A DNA stretch of 64,000 bases from Phaeobacter porticola (GCF_001888185.1 NZ_CP016364.1:3100001-3164000), one strand, 5' to 3'; counted from the stretch's first letter, positions 16,988-26,461 are shown. Notes: generated by a model from the letters alone, not told the origin. A program made the numbers and translations.

Positions 16988-18163
16988 ATGACCAATGTTG
17001 TAATCGCATCCGCCGCACGCACCGCCGTCGGCAGTTTTGGCGGCGCATTCGCCAATACCCCCGCCCATGATCTAGGCACGGCTGTGCTGGAGGCCGTTGT
17101 TGCGCGGGCCGGGATCGACAAATCCGAAGTTTCCGAAACAATTCTGGGTCAGGTACTAACTGCGGCACAAGGCCAAAACCCTGCACGCCAAGCTCATATC
17201 AACGCCGGACTGCCGCAGGAATCCTCGGCTTGGGGGATCAACCAGGTTTGCGGCTCCGGCTTGCGTGCTGTTGCACTTGGGGCGCAGCACATCCAATTGG
17301 GTGACGCCTCTGTCGTCTGCGCTGGCGGTCAGGAAAACATGACACTCTCGCCCCACGCCGCAAATCTACGCGCCGGTCACAAGATGGGCGACATGAGCTA
17401 CATCGACACCATGATCCGCGACGGGTTGTGGGACGCCTTCAACGGCTACCACATGGGTCAAACCGCCGAGAATGTTGCCGACAAATGGCAAATCTCGCGT
17501 GAAATGCAGGATGAGTTTGCGGTAGCCAGTCAGAACAAGGCCGAAGCCGCACAAAAGGCTGGTAAATTTGCGGATGAAATCGCGGCCTTCACTGTGAAAA
17601 CGCGCAAAGGCGACATCATCGTCGATCAGGACGAATACATCCGCCATGGTGCCACCATGGCGGCGATGCAGAAGTTGCGCCCAGCCTTTGCCAAGGACGG
17701 TTCAGTCACCGCCGCCAACGCTTCCGGCCTGAACGATGGCGCTGCGGCGACACTACTGATGAGCGCGGACGACGCCGAAAAGCGTGGCATCGAGCCGCTG
17801 GCCCGCATTGCATCCTACGCCACAGCCGGTCTCGATCCGTCAATCATGGGCGTCGGCCCAATCTACGCATCCCGTCGCGCTTTGGATAAGGCGGGTTGGA
17901 GTGTTAGCGACTTGGATCTTGTCGAAGCAAACGAAGCCTTTGCCGCGCAGGCCTGTGCTGTCAACAAAGACATGGGTTGGGATCCAGAGATCGTAAACGT
18001 AAACGGGGGCGCCATCGCGATCGGCCACCCCATCGGCGCCTCAGGTTGCCGTGTTCTGAACACGCTGCTCTTCGAAATGAAGCGGCGCGGCGCCAAAAAA
18101 GGACTGGCAACCCTGTGCATTGGCGGTGGTATGGGCGTTGCAATGTGTGTGGAGCGTCCCTGA
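16988..18163 (+). CDS. phbA: Acetyl-CoA C-acetyltransferase (beta-ketothiolase)
   Basis: A 391-residue biosynthetic thiolase that condenses two acetyl-CoA to acetoacetyl-CoA, the first step of polyhydroxybutyrate synthesis. The nucleophilic Cys88 is in NQVCGSGLRAVALG, His347 is in AIGHPIGASGCR and Cys377 in LCIGGGMGVA. Length and spacing are standard. phbB follows after a terminator, so PHB genes are adjacent but may not be a single transcript. It lies downstream of a candidate PhaR operator. Confidence 0.96.
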   Translation: MTNVVIASAARTAVGSFGGAFANTPAHDLGTAVLEAVVARAGIDKSEVSETILGQVLTAAQGQNPARQAHINAGLPQESSAWGINQVCGSGLRAVALGAQHIQLGDASVVCAGGQENMTLSPHAANLRAGHKMGDMSYIDTMIRDGLWDAFNGYHMGQTAENVADKWQISREMQDEFAVASQNKAEAAQKAGKFADEIAAFTVKTRKGDIIVDQDEYIRHGATMAAMQKLRPAFAKDGSVTAANASGLNDGAAATLLMSADDAEKRGIEPLARIASYATAGLDPSIMGVGPIYASRRALDKAGWSVSDLDLVEANEAFAAQACAVNKDMGWDPEIVNVNGGAIAIGHPIGASGCRVLNTLLFEMKRRGAKKGLATLCIGGGMGVAMCVERP

Positions 18164-18186
18164 GCGGTATAGCTCGGAACATATCT

Positions 18187-18212
18187 AAGGGCGCCGCTGT
18201 GGCGCCCTTTTC
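18187..18212 (+). terminator. Terminator after phbA
   Basis: AAGGGCGCC (18187-18195) pairs with GGCGCCCTT (18201-18209) around GCTGT, and is followed by TTCTATAT. It ends phbA transcription, at least partly, before phbB. Confidence 0.75.
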
Positions 18213-18367
18213 TATATCCGGCCTTTTTACGCTGTCTTTGCGGAATAGCATAACGCGACGTTGAGTTGGAAATCGGCTCAAACGGACACTTTCACCACGT
18301 AATATAATTGCGGAATTGAAAACAAAATAGTAGCAAGATTACCAAGTCAAAAACGGAGGACTTTTCC

Positions 18368-19090
18368 ATGGCACGTAATGCACTCGTCACCGGCGGCTCT
18401 CGCGGCATCGGCGCAGCAATTTCCCAAGCGCTCAAGGCCGAAGGTTACTCTGTGGCTGCGACCTACGCCGGAAACGATGAAGCCGCAGCAAAATTTACCG
18501 AAGCAACCGGCATCAAAACCTACAAGTGGAACGTCGCCAACTATGAGGAAAGTGCGGCCGGTATCGCCAAGGTCGAAGAAGACCTTGGCCCGATCGACAT
18601 CGTCGTTGCCAATGCCGGCATCACCCGCGATGCACCATTCCACAAGATGACACCGCAGCAGTGGCAGGAGGTCATCGACACCAACTTAACCGGCGTGTTC
18701 AACACGGTTCACCCAATCTGGCCAGGGATGCGCGAACGCAAATTTGGCCGCATTATCGTGATCTCTTCTATCAACGGCCAAAAAGGCCAGTTTGCGCAGG
18801 TAAACTATGCTGCGACCAAGGCAGGCGACCTAGGTATCGTCAAATCTCTGGCACAGGAAGGCGCGCGCGCGGGCATCACCGCCAACGCCATCTGCCCAGG
18901 CTATATCGCCACCGAAATGGTCATGGCGGTGCCGGAAAAGGTCCGCGAGTCCATTATCGGCCAGATTCCCGCAGGTCGGTTGGGCGAGCCAGAAGAAATT
19001 GCGCGCTGTGTAGCCTTCTTGGCCTCTGAAGATTCAGGGTTCATCAACGGCTCGACCATTTCAGCCAATGGCGCCCAGTTTTTTGTCTAA
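18368..19090 (+). CDS. phbB: Acetoacetyl-CoA reductase
   Basis: A 240-residue short-chain dehydrogenase that reduces acetoacetyl-CoA to (R)-3-hydroxybutyryl-CoA with NADPH. The cofactor motif is TGGSRGIG (residues 8-15), NAG is at 82-84, and the catalytic set is Ser134, Tyr147 and Lys151 in NYAATKAG. CGGAGGA lies ten bases before the ATG. The gap from phbA has its own AT-rich promoter-like stretch (about 18300-18350), so it may be expressed separately from phbA. Confidence 0.95.
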   Translation: MARNALVTGGSRGIGAAISQALKAEGYSVAATYAGNDEAAAKFTEATGIKTYKWNVANYEESAAGIAKVEEDLGPIDIVVANAGITRDAPFHKMTPQQWQEVIDTNLTGVFNTVHPIWPGMRERKFGRIIVISSINGQKGQFAQVNYAATKAGDLGIVKSLAQEGARAGITANAICPGYIATEMVMAVPEKVRESIIGQIPAGRLGEPEEIARCVAFLASEDSGFINGSTISANGAQFFV

Positions 19091-19111
19091 GGCTTCAAAT
19101 CAATAAACGGC

Positions 19112-19142
19112 AAGGGCCGGTCCATTGGACCGGCCCTTTTCC
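19112..19142 (+). terminator. Terminator after phbB
   Basis: AAGGGCCGGTCC (19112-19123) pairs perfectly with GGACCGGCCCTT (19127-19138) around ATT and is followed by a short T-run. It is a strong intrinsic terminator. Confidence 0.85.
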
Positions 19143-19163
19143 TATCCCGTAAGGACACGCGCG

Positions 19164-19310
19164 CTATGCCCAGCGGGAAATTTCTGTCCGCAATATTTTT
19201 GCACGGCGAGAGACAAAGATGCTTGCCCAAATCGCCCGAAGGACCTGACCGCGCTCTTCATGTGCGCGCAGCATGGCCTGCTTCACGGTAGCATTGGCTG
19301 AATATTCCAT
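19164..19310 (-). CDS. Predicted 48-residue small protein
   Basis: On the minus strand, ATG 19310 opens a 48-codon frame ending TAG 19164. The product begins MEYSANATVKQAMLRAHEER, then has a hydrophobic AIWASIF patch followed by a basic VSRRAKILR tail, so it is probably an amphipathic helix. TGGAGG lies seven bases before the ATG, one of the best ribosome sites in the window, and the frame fills an otherwise empty gap between phbB and the LysR gene. It resembles short, stress-associated roseobacter peptides, but I cannot name a family. Confidence 0.55.
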   Translation of the reverse strand: MEYSANATVKQAMLRAHEERGQVLRAIWASIFVSRRAKILRTEISRWA

Positions 19311-19423
19311 TTGTCCGGCCTCCATTCAGATCAGCGGTGTTAACTTGGCTTCAACATGAACCTTTGAATGACCACTGACAAACGAGACTTTTCAACTGTT
19401 CAGTTAAGTATTACTTATGCAAT

Positions 19424-20365
19424 ATGTCTGACCGCCTTCCCCCGCTGACCGCACTGCGCGCATTCGAAGCCGCAGCCCGTCATATGTCCTTTGCCCGCGC
19501 CGCACAGGAATTGAATGTCACCCCAGCTGCGCTGTCTTTTCAGATCAAGTCCCTCGAAGAGCATCTGGGCGCACCTGTGTTTCGACGCCTGAACCGCGCA
19601 GTCGAGCTGACGGCCGCAGGCATCGCGCTTGCCCCCGGCGCATCGGATGGCTTTCAGGCGCTGACCGCAGCCTGGCGCGCGGCGATCCGCCTGCAGGATG
19701 ACGGCGCCCTAACCGTAACCGCAGGCCCCGCCTTTACAGCAAAATGGCTGGCACCCAGGTTTTATGAATTCGCCCGCGCCCATCCCGAAATTGATCTGAG
19801 GTTTTCTGCCAGCCTGCGCAGGGTTGATCTGATGCGCGACGATGTGGATGTCGCAATCCGTTTTGGCTATGGCCCGTATCCGGACGTCTATTCGATGCCG
19901 CTTCCGGTCGAATGGGTCATGCCTGTCATGACACCCGATATGGCTCGGCAGTATCCAACAGTTGCCGCCCTGAAAGGCGCGCCGCTTATCCATGATGATT
20001 CTCTGAATTTCATGTCTCCATTACTGGACTGGGCAGCTTGGTTCCAAATGATGGGTGAGGACTTTGCCCCAACCCACGGAGCAAGGTTCAGCAACGCAGA
20101 TCACGCGGTTGACGCGGCCCTCGCAGGGGCAGGCGTGGTGCTGGGGCGGCGTGCCCTCGTGGTCAAGGATTTAGACGAAGGCCGATTGGTCGCGCCATTC
20201 CGCACGGCATTAACGGGGAAGGCGCGTTTCAGTTTCCTCTGTCAGAAAGGGGCAGAACGACGCCCCCAAATCATCGCGTTCCGCGACTGGATACTGGCCG
20301 AGATTGAAAAGACCGCTCCGGTTTCCGAAGGGCTGACCATCATCCCGGTTGAGACCCTCGCATGA
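19424..20365 (+). CDS. LysR-type transcriptional regulator, GcvA-like
   Basis: A 313-residue regulator with an N-terminal winged helix-turn-helix (LPPLTALRAFEAAARHMSFA, then AAQELNVTPAALSFQIKSLE) and a C-terminal effector-binding domain. The start of the protein, with the PLTALRAFE pattern and HLGAPVFRRLNRAVELT, places it with the GcvA/AmpR-like group. The next gene, a DMT exporter, begins inside its stop codon (ATGA), so the regulator and exporter form one unit and the regulator may act on the exporter. The effector is unknown, but amino acids are a reasonable guess. Confidence 0.9.
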   Translation: MSDRLPPLTALRAFEAAARHMSFARAAQELNVTPAALSFQIKSLEEHLGAPVFRRLNRAVELTAAGIALAPGASDGFQALTAAWRAAIRLQDDGALTVTAGPAFTAKWLAPRFYEFARAHPEIDLRFSASLRRVDLMRDDVDVAIRFGYGPYPDVYSMPLPVEWVMPVMTPDMARQYPTVAALKGAPLIHDDSLNFMSPLLDWAAWFQMMGEDFAPTHGARFSNADHAVDAALAGAGVVLGRRALVVKDLDEGRLVAPFRTALTGKARFSFLCQKGAERRPQIIAFRDWILAEIEKTAPVSEGLTIIPVETLA

Positions 20366-21225
20366 CTCGAAATCGCGCAACGGCAATTGGCTTTATCGCC
20401 GTTCTGTTATGGTCTCTGCTTGCTGTATTGACTGTAGGCACCGCGCCGGCACCCCCCCTATTGCTGAATGCACTGTGCTTCACAATTGGCGGCTCATTAG
20501 GGCTGATTTGGTGTTGGCGCAGCGGTGGGCTGGCCTCGCTTCGCGCCGTGTCATGGAAAGTGTATCTCTTTGGCAGTCTCGGGCTCTTTGGTTATCACGC
20601 GCTCTATTTCTCTGCGCTGCGGCTTGCGCCTGCTGCAGAGGCAGGGTTGATCGCTTATCTCTGGCCACTGTTGATCGTACTGTTTTCCGGCCTCTTGCCA
20701 GGTGAAACCCTACGCACCGGGCACCTATTGGGCGCAGTTTTAGGGTTTGCCGGGGCTACAACCATCATCACTGGCGGTGGCGCCGAATTTGATGCCTCTG
20801 CCCTGCCGGGTTACGGACTGGCCCTACTTTGTGCCCTGACGTGGTCTGGATACTCCGTACTGGCACGTCGGCTGGGCACTGCCCCCACCAGCACGGTTGC
20901 TGTTTTTTGCTTAATCACTGCTGCTGCCTCTTGGGGATTACATTTCACACTGGAGGAAAGCCGATGGCCGCTTGGCGTCAGTGGCTGGGGTGCGACGCTC
21001 GCGCTGGGTCTGGGGCCCGTTGGTCTGGCGTTCTATGTATGGGATATCGGGGTGAAGCAGGGCGATATACAAATGCTAGGCACCAGCTCCTATGCCGCAC
21101 CGCTGTTATCGACGGTCATATTGGTACTTGTGGGCATTGCAGCGCCGTCATGGACACTGGCGATTGCGGCGTGCCTCATAACAGGTGGTGCATTGCTCGC
21201 CGCCCGCGCAAGCAGCCAAGTGTAG
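20362..21225 (+). CDS. EamA/DMT family exporter, YddG-like
   Basis: A 287-residue membrane protein with ten predicted helices in two EamA repeats. Segments such as LLWSLLAVLTVG, FGYHALYFSALRLAPAAEAG and ALLCALTWSGYSVLARRL fit the aromatic amino acid exporter YddG group, but substrate specificity is not shown by sequence. It overlaps the upstream LysR gene by ATGA. Confidence 0.87.
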   Translation: MTRNRATAIGFIAVLLWSLLAVLTVGTAPAPPLLLNALCFTIGGSLGLIWCWRSGGLASLRAVSWKVYLFGSLGLFGYHALYFSALRLAPAAEAGLIAYLWPLLIVLFSGLLPGETLRTGHLLGAVLGFAGATTIITGGGAEFDASALPGYGLALLCALTWSGYSVLARRLGTAPTSTVAVFCLITAAASWGLHFTLEESRWPLGVSGWGATLALGLGPVGLAFYVWDIGVKQGDIQMLGTSSYAAPLLSTVILVLVGIAAPSWTLAIAACLITGGALLAARASSQV

Positions 21226-21356
21226 AAGCCCGCAACCCACCAATGCAACAAAGGGTCACCAGCAGCGCTGATGACCCCCTGACATCCTGACAACGTCTTG
21301 ACTTCAAATACCGATATCGCAGCGGTGGGGCCGCAACACTCAGATCCGGGTCTTTC

Positions 21357-21536
21357 TCAGACGGCGTATTCTTCCGTCGAGAGACGTTCGATTTCTTCTT
21401 TCAGTTTCAGTTTTTGTTTCTTCATCGACGCGATACGCAGCCCATCAGTGGCGGGCGAGCGTTGGGCGTGTTCGACTTCCATGCTCAGATGCTCGTGCTT
21501 TTTCTTTAGTTCGGTCAGATGCGAGCTGAGGCTCAT
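21357..21536 (-). CDS. DUF465 (YdcH-like) small protein
   Basis: A 59-residue all-helical protein, MSLSSHLTELKKKHEHLSME onward, with Lys/Glu-rich heptads of a coiled coil (LKEEIERLSTEEY), as in DUF465. I take ATG 21536 as the start; AAGGAGGAGG lies about 9 bases upstream. An out-of-frame ATG at 21541 is followed at once by TGA. The function of the family is unknown. The gene stands alone between the DMT exporter and trmN6. Confidence 0.85.
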   Translation of the reverse strand: MSLSSHLTELKKKHEHLSMEVEHAQRSPATDGLRIASMKKQKLKLKEEIERLSTEEYAV

Positions 21537-21693
21537 TTCATTCCTCCTCCTTTGAGCGTGTTGCGTACAGAAAGAGTGGAGCACAAGAATATTGCCCTGT
21601 CACGCTGCAGAAGCATATATTTTGTCATGAAACCGTCATTTCGGCATGGACCCGCCGAAGGAAAGTCGATTTTCCGCGACCTGACCTTAAATG

Positions 21694-22461
21694 TCAGCCG
21701 GGCCACGGCAGCGCCGCCGCCTCGCGCAAAACCGCCCTGATCTCGGCGCGGTAGTTCTCGCCATCCCGCAGATGCGATACGCCTTCGTGCAGGATCATAG
21801 GCGCGTGAAGCTTGAAGCCAGCACGCCCCCCCTTCCGTGCCCGCAGGATCACCAGCTCAGCGTCACGACCAACGCGCGCAGCCAATGGCAGCACCTCAAG
21901 TGAGCCAAGCCGCCCCAGACACGCGCTTAGCATCTCCGGCAGACGATCAGCCCGCTGGATCATGTGCAGATAGCCCTTGTGCGCCAACCGTCGGGCCGCT
22001 GTGTCGAGCCACAGGTTCAGCTCTGTTGCGCCACCAAGAGAAATTTGCCGACCCACGTCCTGAGCCGGACTATGGGCACCGGCACGATAATAGGGCGGGT
22101 TTGCGATCACATGATCAAATTGCATCTGACGCAAATCGACGGGGAGTGCCGCCAGATCAGCTTCAACCACCGTCATTTCGACTGCGTTCTGCGCGGCATT
22201 GCGTCGCGCCAGATCGGCGTAGTCCGGTTGCAACTCCACTCCGGTAAGGCGCAGATCACGTATTCGCGCTGCCAAACAGAGAAGCGCCTGTCCACCACCA
22301 CAGCCCAGCTCTAGCACCCGCGCGCCCGGTTCAGCTGGTACCGCTGCCGCCAGCAACACCGGGTCAACACCGGCGCGATAACCCTGTTTTGGCTGCAATA
22401 GCCGAACCTGACCGCCTAGGAAGTCATCCAGGCTGAGTGACGCGTCTTCAAACCCCGCCAT
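21694..22461 (-). CDS. TrmN6-type SAM-dependent methyltransferase
   Basis: A 255-residue class I methyltransferase with LELGCGGGQALLCLAARI (motif I) and the N6-adenine-type catalytic motif NPPYY in FDHVIANPPYYRAGAH. The layout matches tRNA1(Val) A37 N6-methyltransferase (TrmN6/YfiC). The precise RNA target is inferred. Its ATG overlaps the DUF2007 stop (TGATG), forming a two-gene unit. Confidence 0.88.
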   Translation of the reverse strand: MAGFEDASLSLDDFLGGQVRLLQPKQGYRAGVDPVLLAAAVPAEPGARVLELGCGGGQALLCLAARIRDLRLTGVELQPDYADLARRNAAQNAVEMTVVEADLAALPVDLRQMQFDHVIANPPYYRAGAHSPAQDVGRQISLGGATELNLWLDTAARRLAHKGYLHMIQRADRLPEMLSACLGRLGSLEVLPLAARVGRDAELVILRARKGGRAGFKLHAPMILHEGVSHLRDGENYRAEIRAVLREAAALPWPG

Positions 22462-22673
22462 CAGCGCAGCGGGATCTCATTATCAAGCATAACCCGTTCT
22501 GCTGCAGCGTGGTCAGCTGTCCGCACCATCAACCGGCGCGGAAAAATCCCAATGCCCCCTTCAAGGATGCTCATATTTACGTCCATTTGAAAGCAGTCTA
22601 TATCCTCACCCTCAAGAAGGGCGGTGGCAAAGGCCATGATGGTTGGGTCGGTGCTGCGTAAAAGTTCCTTCAT
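22461..22673 (-). CDS. DUF2007 domain protein
   Basis: A 70-residue protein, MKELLRSTDPTIMAFATALL onward, with a beta-alpha-beta pattern as in DUF2007 (putative signal-transducing, GlnB-like fold). The final part, RLMVRTADHAAAERVM, is typical. The start is divergent from the polyprenyl synthase with a 57-bp gap. It is translationally coupled to the TrmN6 gene downstream. The role is unknown. Confidence 0.82.
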   Translation of the reverse strand: MKELLRSTDPTIMAFATALLEGEDIDCFQMDVNMSILEGGIGIFPRRLMVRTADHAAAERVMLDNEIPLR

Positions 22674-22730
22674 AGGGATGGATCTAAGGGCAAGGCCTGC
22701 GCCTTGTCGAGCCTTGCAAGCGGGAAAACG

Positions 22731-23729
22731 ATGAATCAAGTCCTGACGCAAAAGCCGCATGACATGCTGGCCGCGACACTCAGCAACGAAATGGCAGCGG
22801 TGAATACGCTGATCCAGACCCGAATGGCCTCGGAGCATGCACCACGCATTCCCGAAGTCACCGCACATCTGGTCGAGGCCGGCGGCAAGCGCCTACGCCC
22901 GATGCTGACGCTCGCGACAGCCCGTCTGTGTGGCTACAGCGGCGATAACCACGTAAAACTGGCAGCTACAGTAGAATTCATTCATACCGCGACCCTGCTG
23001 CACGATGATGTGGTGGACGAAAGCGGTCAACGCCGTGGACGGCCAACCGCAAACTTGCTTTGGGACAACAAAAGCTCCGTCTTGGTTGGCGACTACCTGT
23101 TTGCCCGCAGTTTCCAACTGATGGTTGAGACCGGTTCGCTTCGGGTCCTGGATATCCTGGCCAATGCATCGGCCACTATTGCCGAGGGCGAAGTGCTGCA
23201 AATGACAGCGGCCAGCGATCTGGCAACGGATGAAGCCATCTACCTACAGGTCGTCAGAGGTAAGACTGCGGCCTTGTTTTCGGCCGCTACCCAGGCGGGT
23301 GGTGTCATCGCAGGTGCACCCGAAACACAGGTTGATGCGCTGTTTGCCTATGGCGATGCGCTTGGTGTTGCCTTTCAGATCGCCGATGATCTGTTGGACT
23401 ATCAAGGCGACAGTACGGCAACTGGTAAAAATGTTGGTGACGATTTCCGCGAACGCAAGCTGACCCTGCCGGTGATCAAAGCGGTGGCACAAGCAACCGC
23501 GGAAGAGCGCGCCTTTTGGATGCGTACCATCGAAAAGGGCCGCCAAGATGAGGGCGACCTAAATCATGCGCTGGCCCTGATGGATAAATACGACACGCTG
23601 AGCGCAACGCGCCGTGATGCCATGGAATGGGTGACCAAGGCGCAGGATGCGTTGACCGCCTTGCCTAACGATCCGATCCGCCAAATGCTGCACGATCTGG
23701 CAGACTACGTGGTCGCGCGGCTCGCCTGA
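22731..23729 (+). CDS. Polyprenyl diphosphate synthase (ubiquinone side-chain type)
   Basis: A 332-residue trans-prenyltransferase. The first aspartate-rich motif is LLHDDVVDES, the second IADDLLDYQGD, and GKRLRPMLTLA supplies the pyrophosphate-binding region. Such proteins make the octa- or decaprenyl tail of ubiquinone in alphaproteobacteria; Q-10 producers use a decaprenyl synthase, so DdsA-type activity is expected but chain length is not readable. I place the start at ATG 22731 with GCGGGA upstream, rather than TTG 22704. ubiA lies elsewhere in the window (60.1 kb). Confidence 0.92.
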   Translation: MNQVLTQKPHDMLAATLSNEMAAVNTLIQTRMASEHAPRIPEVTAHLVEAGGKRLRPMLTLATARLCGYSGDNHVKLAATVEFIHTATLLHDDVVDESGQRRGRPTANLLWDNKSSVLVGDYLFARSFQLMVETGSLRVLDILANASATIAEGEVLQMTAASDLATDEAIYLQVVRGKTAALFSAATQAGGVIAGAPETQVDALFAYGDALGVAFQIADDLLDYQGDSTATGKNVGDDFRERKLTLPVIKAVAQATAEERAFWMRTIEKGRQDEGDLNHALALMDKYDTLSATRRDAMEWVTKAQDALTALPNDPIRQMLHDLADYVVARLA

Positions 23730-23774
23730 TCTTACGATATGGCTGCAGTCCCTTCGATCCAGACGGCTCTGCGG

Positions 23775-24611
23775 CTATCGTAGAAGCATTCCAGATTGCA
23801 CCCACCAGTCAGGGCGCGCCTCCGTCAGACGCGCCGCTTCTTTCTGGGCCACCTCTTTGCTCTCAAACAGGGCGTAGCAGGTCGCGCCGGACCCTGACAT
23901 GGCTGAGAATATCGCCTCTGTGCTGGCAAGCGCTTGCAAGACATCCTCAATCACTGGCTGAATACTGATCGCTGGTGCCTCAAGATCGTTGCGTTGTGTT
24001 CTTAGCCAATCGGCGAGATCCCGTGCTGCCCCCCAAGTTGGAAGCACGTCTGGCATGGGCGGATTGTCGCGCCGACCCAGCGCTCGAAAGATCGCTGGTG
24101 TGGCCACCGATACACCAGGGTTTACCAGCATGATGGCACAATCAGGTATACTCGCAACCGGTACAATCTGCTCTCCTATGCCTTGCATGCGTTGTGGACT
24201 AGGCCGCATGCAAACCGGAAGGTCGGCCCCAAGCACAAGTGTTTCAGCCGCCTCCAAGACCGGGATTTTCCACAGCTCAGACAACAGTCGCAGCGTCGCC
24301 GCTGCATCTGATGATCCTCCCCCAATCCCAGAAGCAGGCGGCAGGTGTTTTTCCAACACCAAAGCCGCACCACGTCCCGGTGACAACATCTCCGCCGCTT
24401 GCATCATCAGATTGCCGACACCCGTTGGCACACCCGCAGCCATCGGTCCCACAACGCTGAGAGACAACTGATCAGAGCGCTCTGCAAAAATCCGGTCCCC
24501 GATATCGGCGAACACGACCAGCGAATCGAGCAGATGATAGCCATCAGCACGTCGGCCCGTCACATGCAGCGTCAGATTGATCTTGGCCGGAGCAAACCCC
24601 TCAACCGTCAT
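23775..24611 (-). CDS. ispE: 4-diphosphocytidyl-2-C-methyl-D-erythritol kinase
   Basis: A 278-residue GHMP kinase of the MEP isoprenoid pathway. The N-terminal FAPAKINLTLHVTGRRADGY and the ATP loop PPASGIGGGSSDAAA are diagnostic. The ATG at 24611 lies inside the 3' end of the TPR gene, an overlap of about 10 bases; an in-frame TTG at 24617 is less likely. It is convergent with the polyprenyl synthase, which uses the same pathway's product. Confidence 0.95.
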   Translation of the reverse strand: MTVEGFAPAKINLTLHVTGRRADGYHLLDSLVVFADIGDRIFAERSDQLSLSVVGPMAAGVPTGVGNLMMQAAEMLSPGRGAALVLEKHLPPASGIGGGSSDAAATLRLLSELWKIPVLEAAETLVLGADLPVCMRPSPQRMQGIGEQIVPVASIPDCAIMLVNPGVSVATPAIFRALGRRDNPPMPDVLPTWGAARDLADWLRTQRNDLEAPAISIQPVIEDVLQALASTEAIFSAMSGSGATCYALFESKEVAQKEAARLTEARPDWWVQSGMLLR

Positions 24612-26322
24612 GCGCAACCTTCAAAGGCGCAGCCCCTTCTTCGGCAAGCACCGCATCCAGGCCCAGCTCCAACTTACGGCGAATCCGCTCAGGATCCGCT
24701 TCACCATCGGTGTCTTCCGGGTCGATAAAGGACAAGGCCCGTTTCCACTGGAACTCAGCTTCCCGGGCGCGCCCTACGGCCCAATAAACATCTCCGAGAT
24801 GATCGTTGACCACGGGATCGACCGGCATCAACTCAACCGCGGTTTCCATATGGCCAACTGCGTCCTGATAGCGACCAAGACGGTACAGCACCCAGCCAAG
24901 GCTATCGACGATATATCCGGCATCGGGGCGTGCGGCGACAGCGCGTTCGATCATCGACAGCGCTTCGTCAAGCTTTACCTGTTTCTCAACCAGCGAATAG
25001 CCAAGGTAGTTCAACACCTGCGGCTGATCCGGGCGCAACGTTAGTGCTGCACGGAAATCCGTCTCGGCCTGTTCCCAGTTCTTCAATCGCTCATGGCAGA
25101 TACCACGGGCATAAAGCAGAAACCAACGCCCCTCGACACTGTCGTCCATAAGGCCCAGCGCCGTGTCATAGGCAGCAACTGCGCCGCTGTAGTCTTCCTG
25201 CTGCCGCAACAGGTCACCAAGATTGGTATAGACAGGAGCCTCGTTCGGGAAATCACGGGCCAGCTGTTGCAGCACTTCCGCTGCCGCATCTGGTTTGGCT
25301 GCGCGGCGCAGCGCCTCGGCGCGCCCCAATTCGGCCGCGTGGTAGTCAGGGTGATCACGCGGCACCTGTTTATAGAGGTCAATCGAGAGCGTGTAGCGGC
25401 CAAGCTGGTCAAACAACTCTGCCGCAAGCAGCAGCGCATCCACGTGATCCTCGCGCAAGGCAGCGGCAACACGGGCGTACATCAGCACGTAGTCATCCGC
25501 CATCTCGCCATTTAGCGCGGCACCCATGGTGAAGAACACTTCGGCAATGCCGTGTTTCGGATTGGCGGCCAGCGCGTAGGGCAGCGTCTCACCCGCCTTT
25601 AGACGCCGGGCCAGCGTGGCAAGACCGGGATCCAATTGACCGTTGAAGGCATCGGTCAGAACCTCCAGTGCCTGTTCATTACGCCCCAGCTGCGACAGGA
25701 TTTCCAATCGGGCGATGACAGCGCGGCGCGATGTATTGGTCAGCTGGCCATCCTCGGCCGCAAACAGCGTCTCGGCCCCCTCGTAGTCGCCGACAGAGGC
25801 AAGCGCCAGCGCACGATGGTAACGTGCAAAGAGGCCAAGTCCTTCTTTCTTTGCCATTTCATCAAACTGCGCCAGCGCGTCCGAAACGGATCCAGCACCC
25901 AAATGCGCCCAGCCCAGCATAAGCCCGTCCACCAAGGCATTGATTTCATGCTGCGGTCCTTCGCGATCAATGATGGCCTGATAGGTTTCTTTCTGAACGG
26001 CATCAGCAGCCATCACGATATTGGCAACCTGACTGCGCGCGCCCATCTCCCGGAGTCGAGATGCCACCGATGCAGCCCCTTTGACATCCCCAAGCGCAAG
26101 GCGCGAAAAGACCACATGCTCCATCAGCAGCGGGTTCTGCGGGTCGCGCACCAACGCGCGGTTATAGTAATCGGCAGAAGCCTGATAATCGCTATCAAGC
26201 GTGGCCGCTCGCGCTGCCAAATACGCCCCGGCAAGCCCATCGGCCTGCACCAGGGTTGGCAGAGGAGTGACAGCGGCAAGAGCGGCTGCACAGGTCAGGC
26301 TGCGAAGAAATGGGACGGGCAC
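24601..26322 (-). CDS. Exported tetratricopeptide repeat protein
   Basis: A 573-residue protein with a signal peptide (residues 1-27, ending TLVQADG) and many TPR-type helix pairs across the whole chain, such as SADYYNRALVRDPQNPLLME and VAARPDAGYIVDSLGWVLYR. GTG 26322 with AGAGGAGG seven bases upstream is the start. TPR proteins form scaffolds, and a periplasmic location is likely. Its overlap with ispE makes a two-gene operon; similar TPR-ispE pairs are, from memory, frequent in Rhodobacteraceae. Confidence 0.9.
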   Translation of the reverse strand: MPVPFLRSLTCAAALAAVTPLPTLVQADGLAGAYLAARAATLDSDYQASADYYNRALVRDPQNPLLMEHVVFSRLALGDVKGAASVASRLREMGARSQVANIVMAADAVQKETYQAIIDREGPQHEINALVDGLMLGWAHLGAGSVSDALAQFDEMAKKEGLGLFARYHRALALASVGDYEGAETLFAAEDGQLTNTSRRAVIARLEILSQLGRNEQALEVLTDAFNGQLDPGLATLARRLKAGETLPYALAANPKHGIAEVFFTMGAALNGEMADDYVLMYARVAAALREDHVDALLLAAELFDQLGRYTLSIDLYKQVPRDHPDYHAAELGRAEALRRAAKPDAAAEVLQQLARDFPNEAPVYTNLGDLLRQQEDYSGAVAAYDTALGLMDDSVEGRWFLLYARGICHERLKNWEQAETDFRAALTLRPDQPQVLNYLGYSLVEKQVKLDEALSMIERAVAARPDAGYIVDSLGWVLYRLGRYQDAVGHMETAVELMPVDPVVNDHLGDVYWAVGRAREAEFQWKRALSFIDPEDTDGEADPERIRRKLELGLDAVLAEEGAAPLKVAHDG

Positions 26323-26397
26323 GCGGGGCCTCCTCTTAATGACTGGTCGATATCTGCCTCGCCATAAAGCGTAGAGCGCCCTCCCCCAACACGCAAT

Positions 26398-26419
26398 GGG
26401 GCAGCCCGTAGGCTACCCC
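26398..26419 (-). terminator. Possible terminator after the ETF:QO gene
   Basis: On the minus strand GGGGTAGCC pairs with GGCTGCCCC (one G-T pair) around TACG. It lies about 40 bp past the ETF:QO stop. The following T-run is poor, so it may be only a partial terminator. Confidence 0.35.
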
Positions 26420-26461
26420 TATTAATCCGGCAAGTACCTGCCGATATCCATCGCGATCTGA

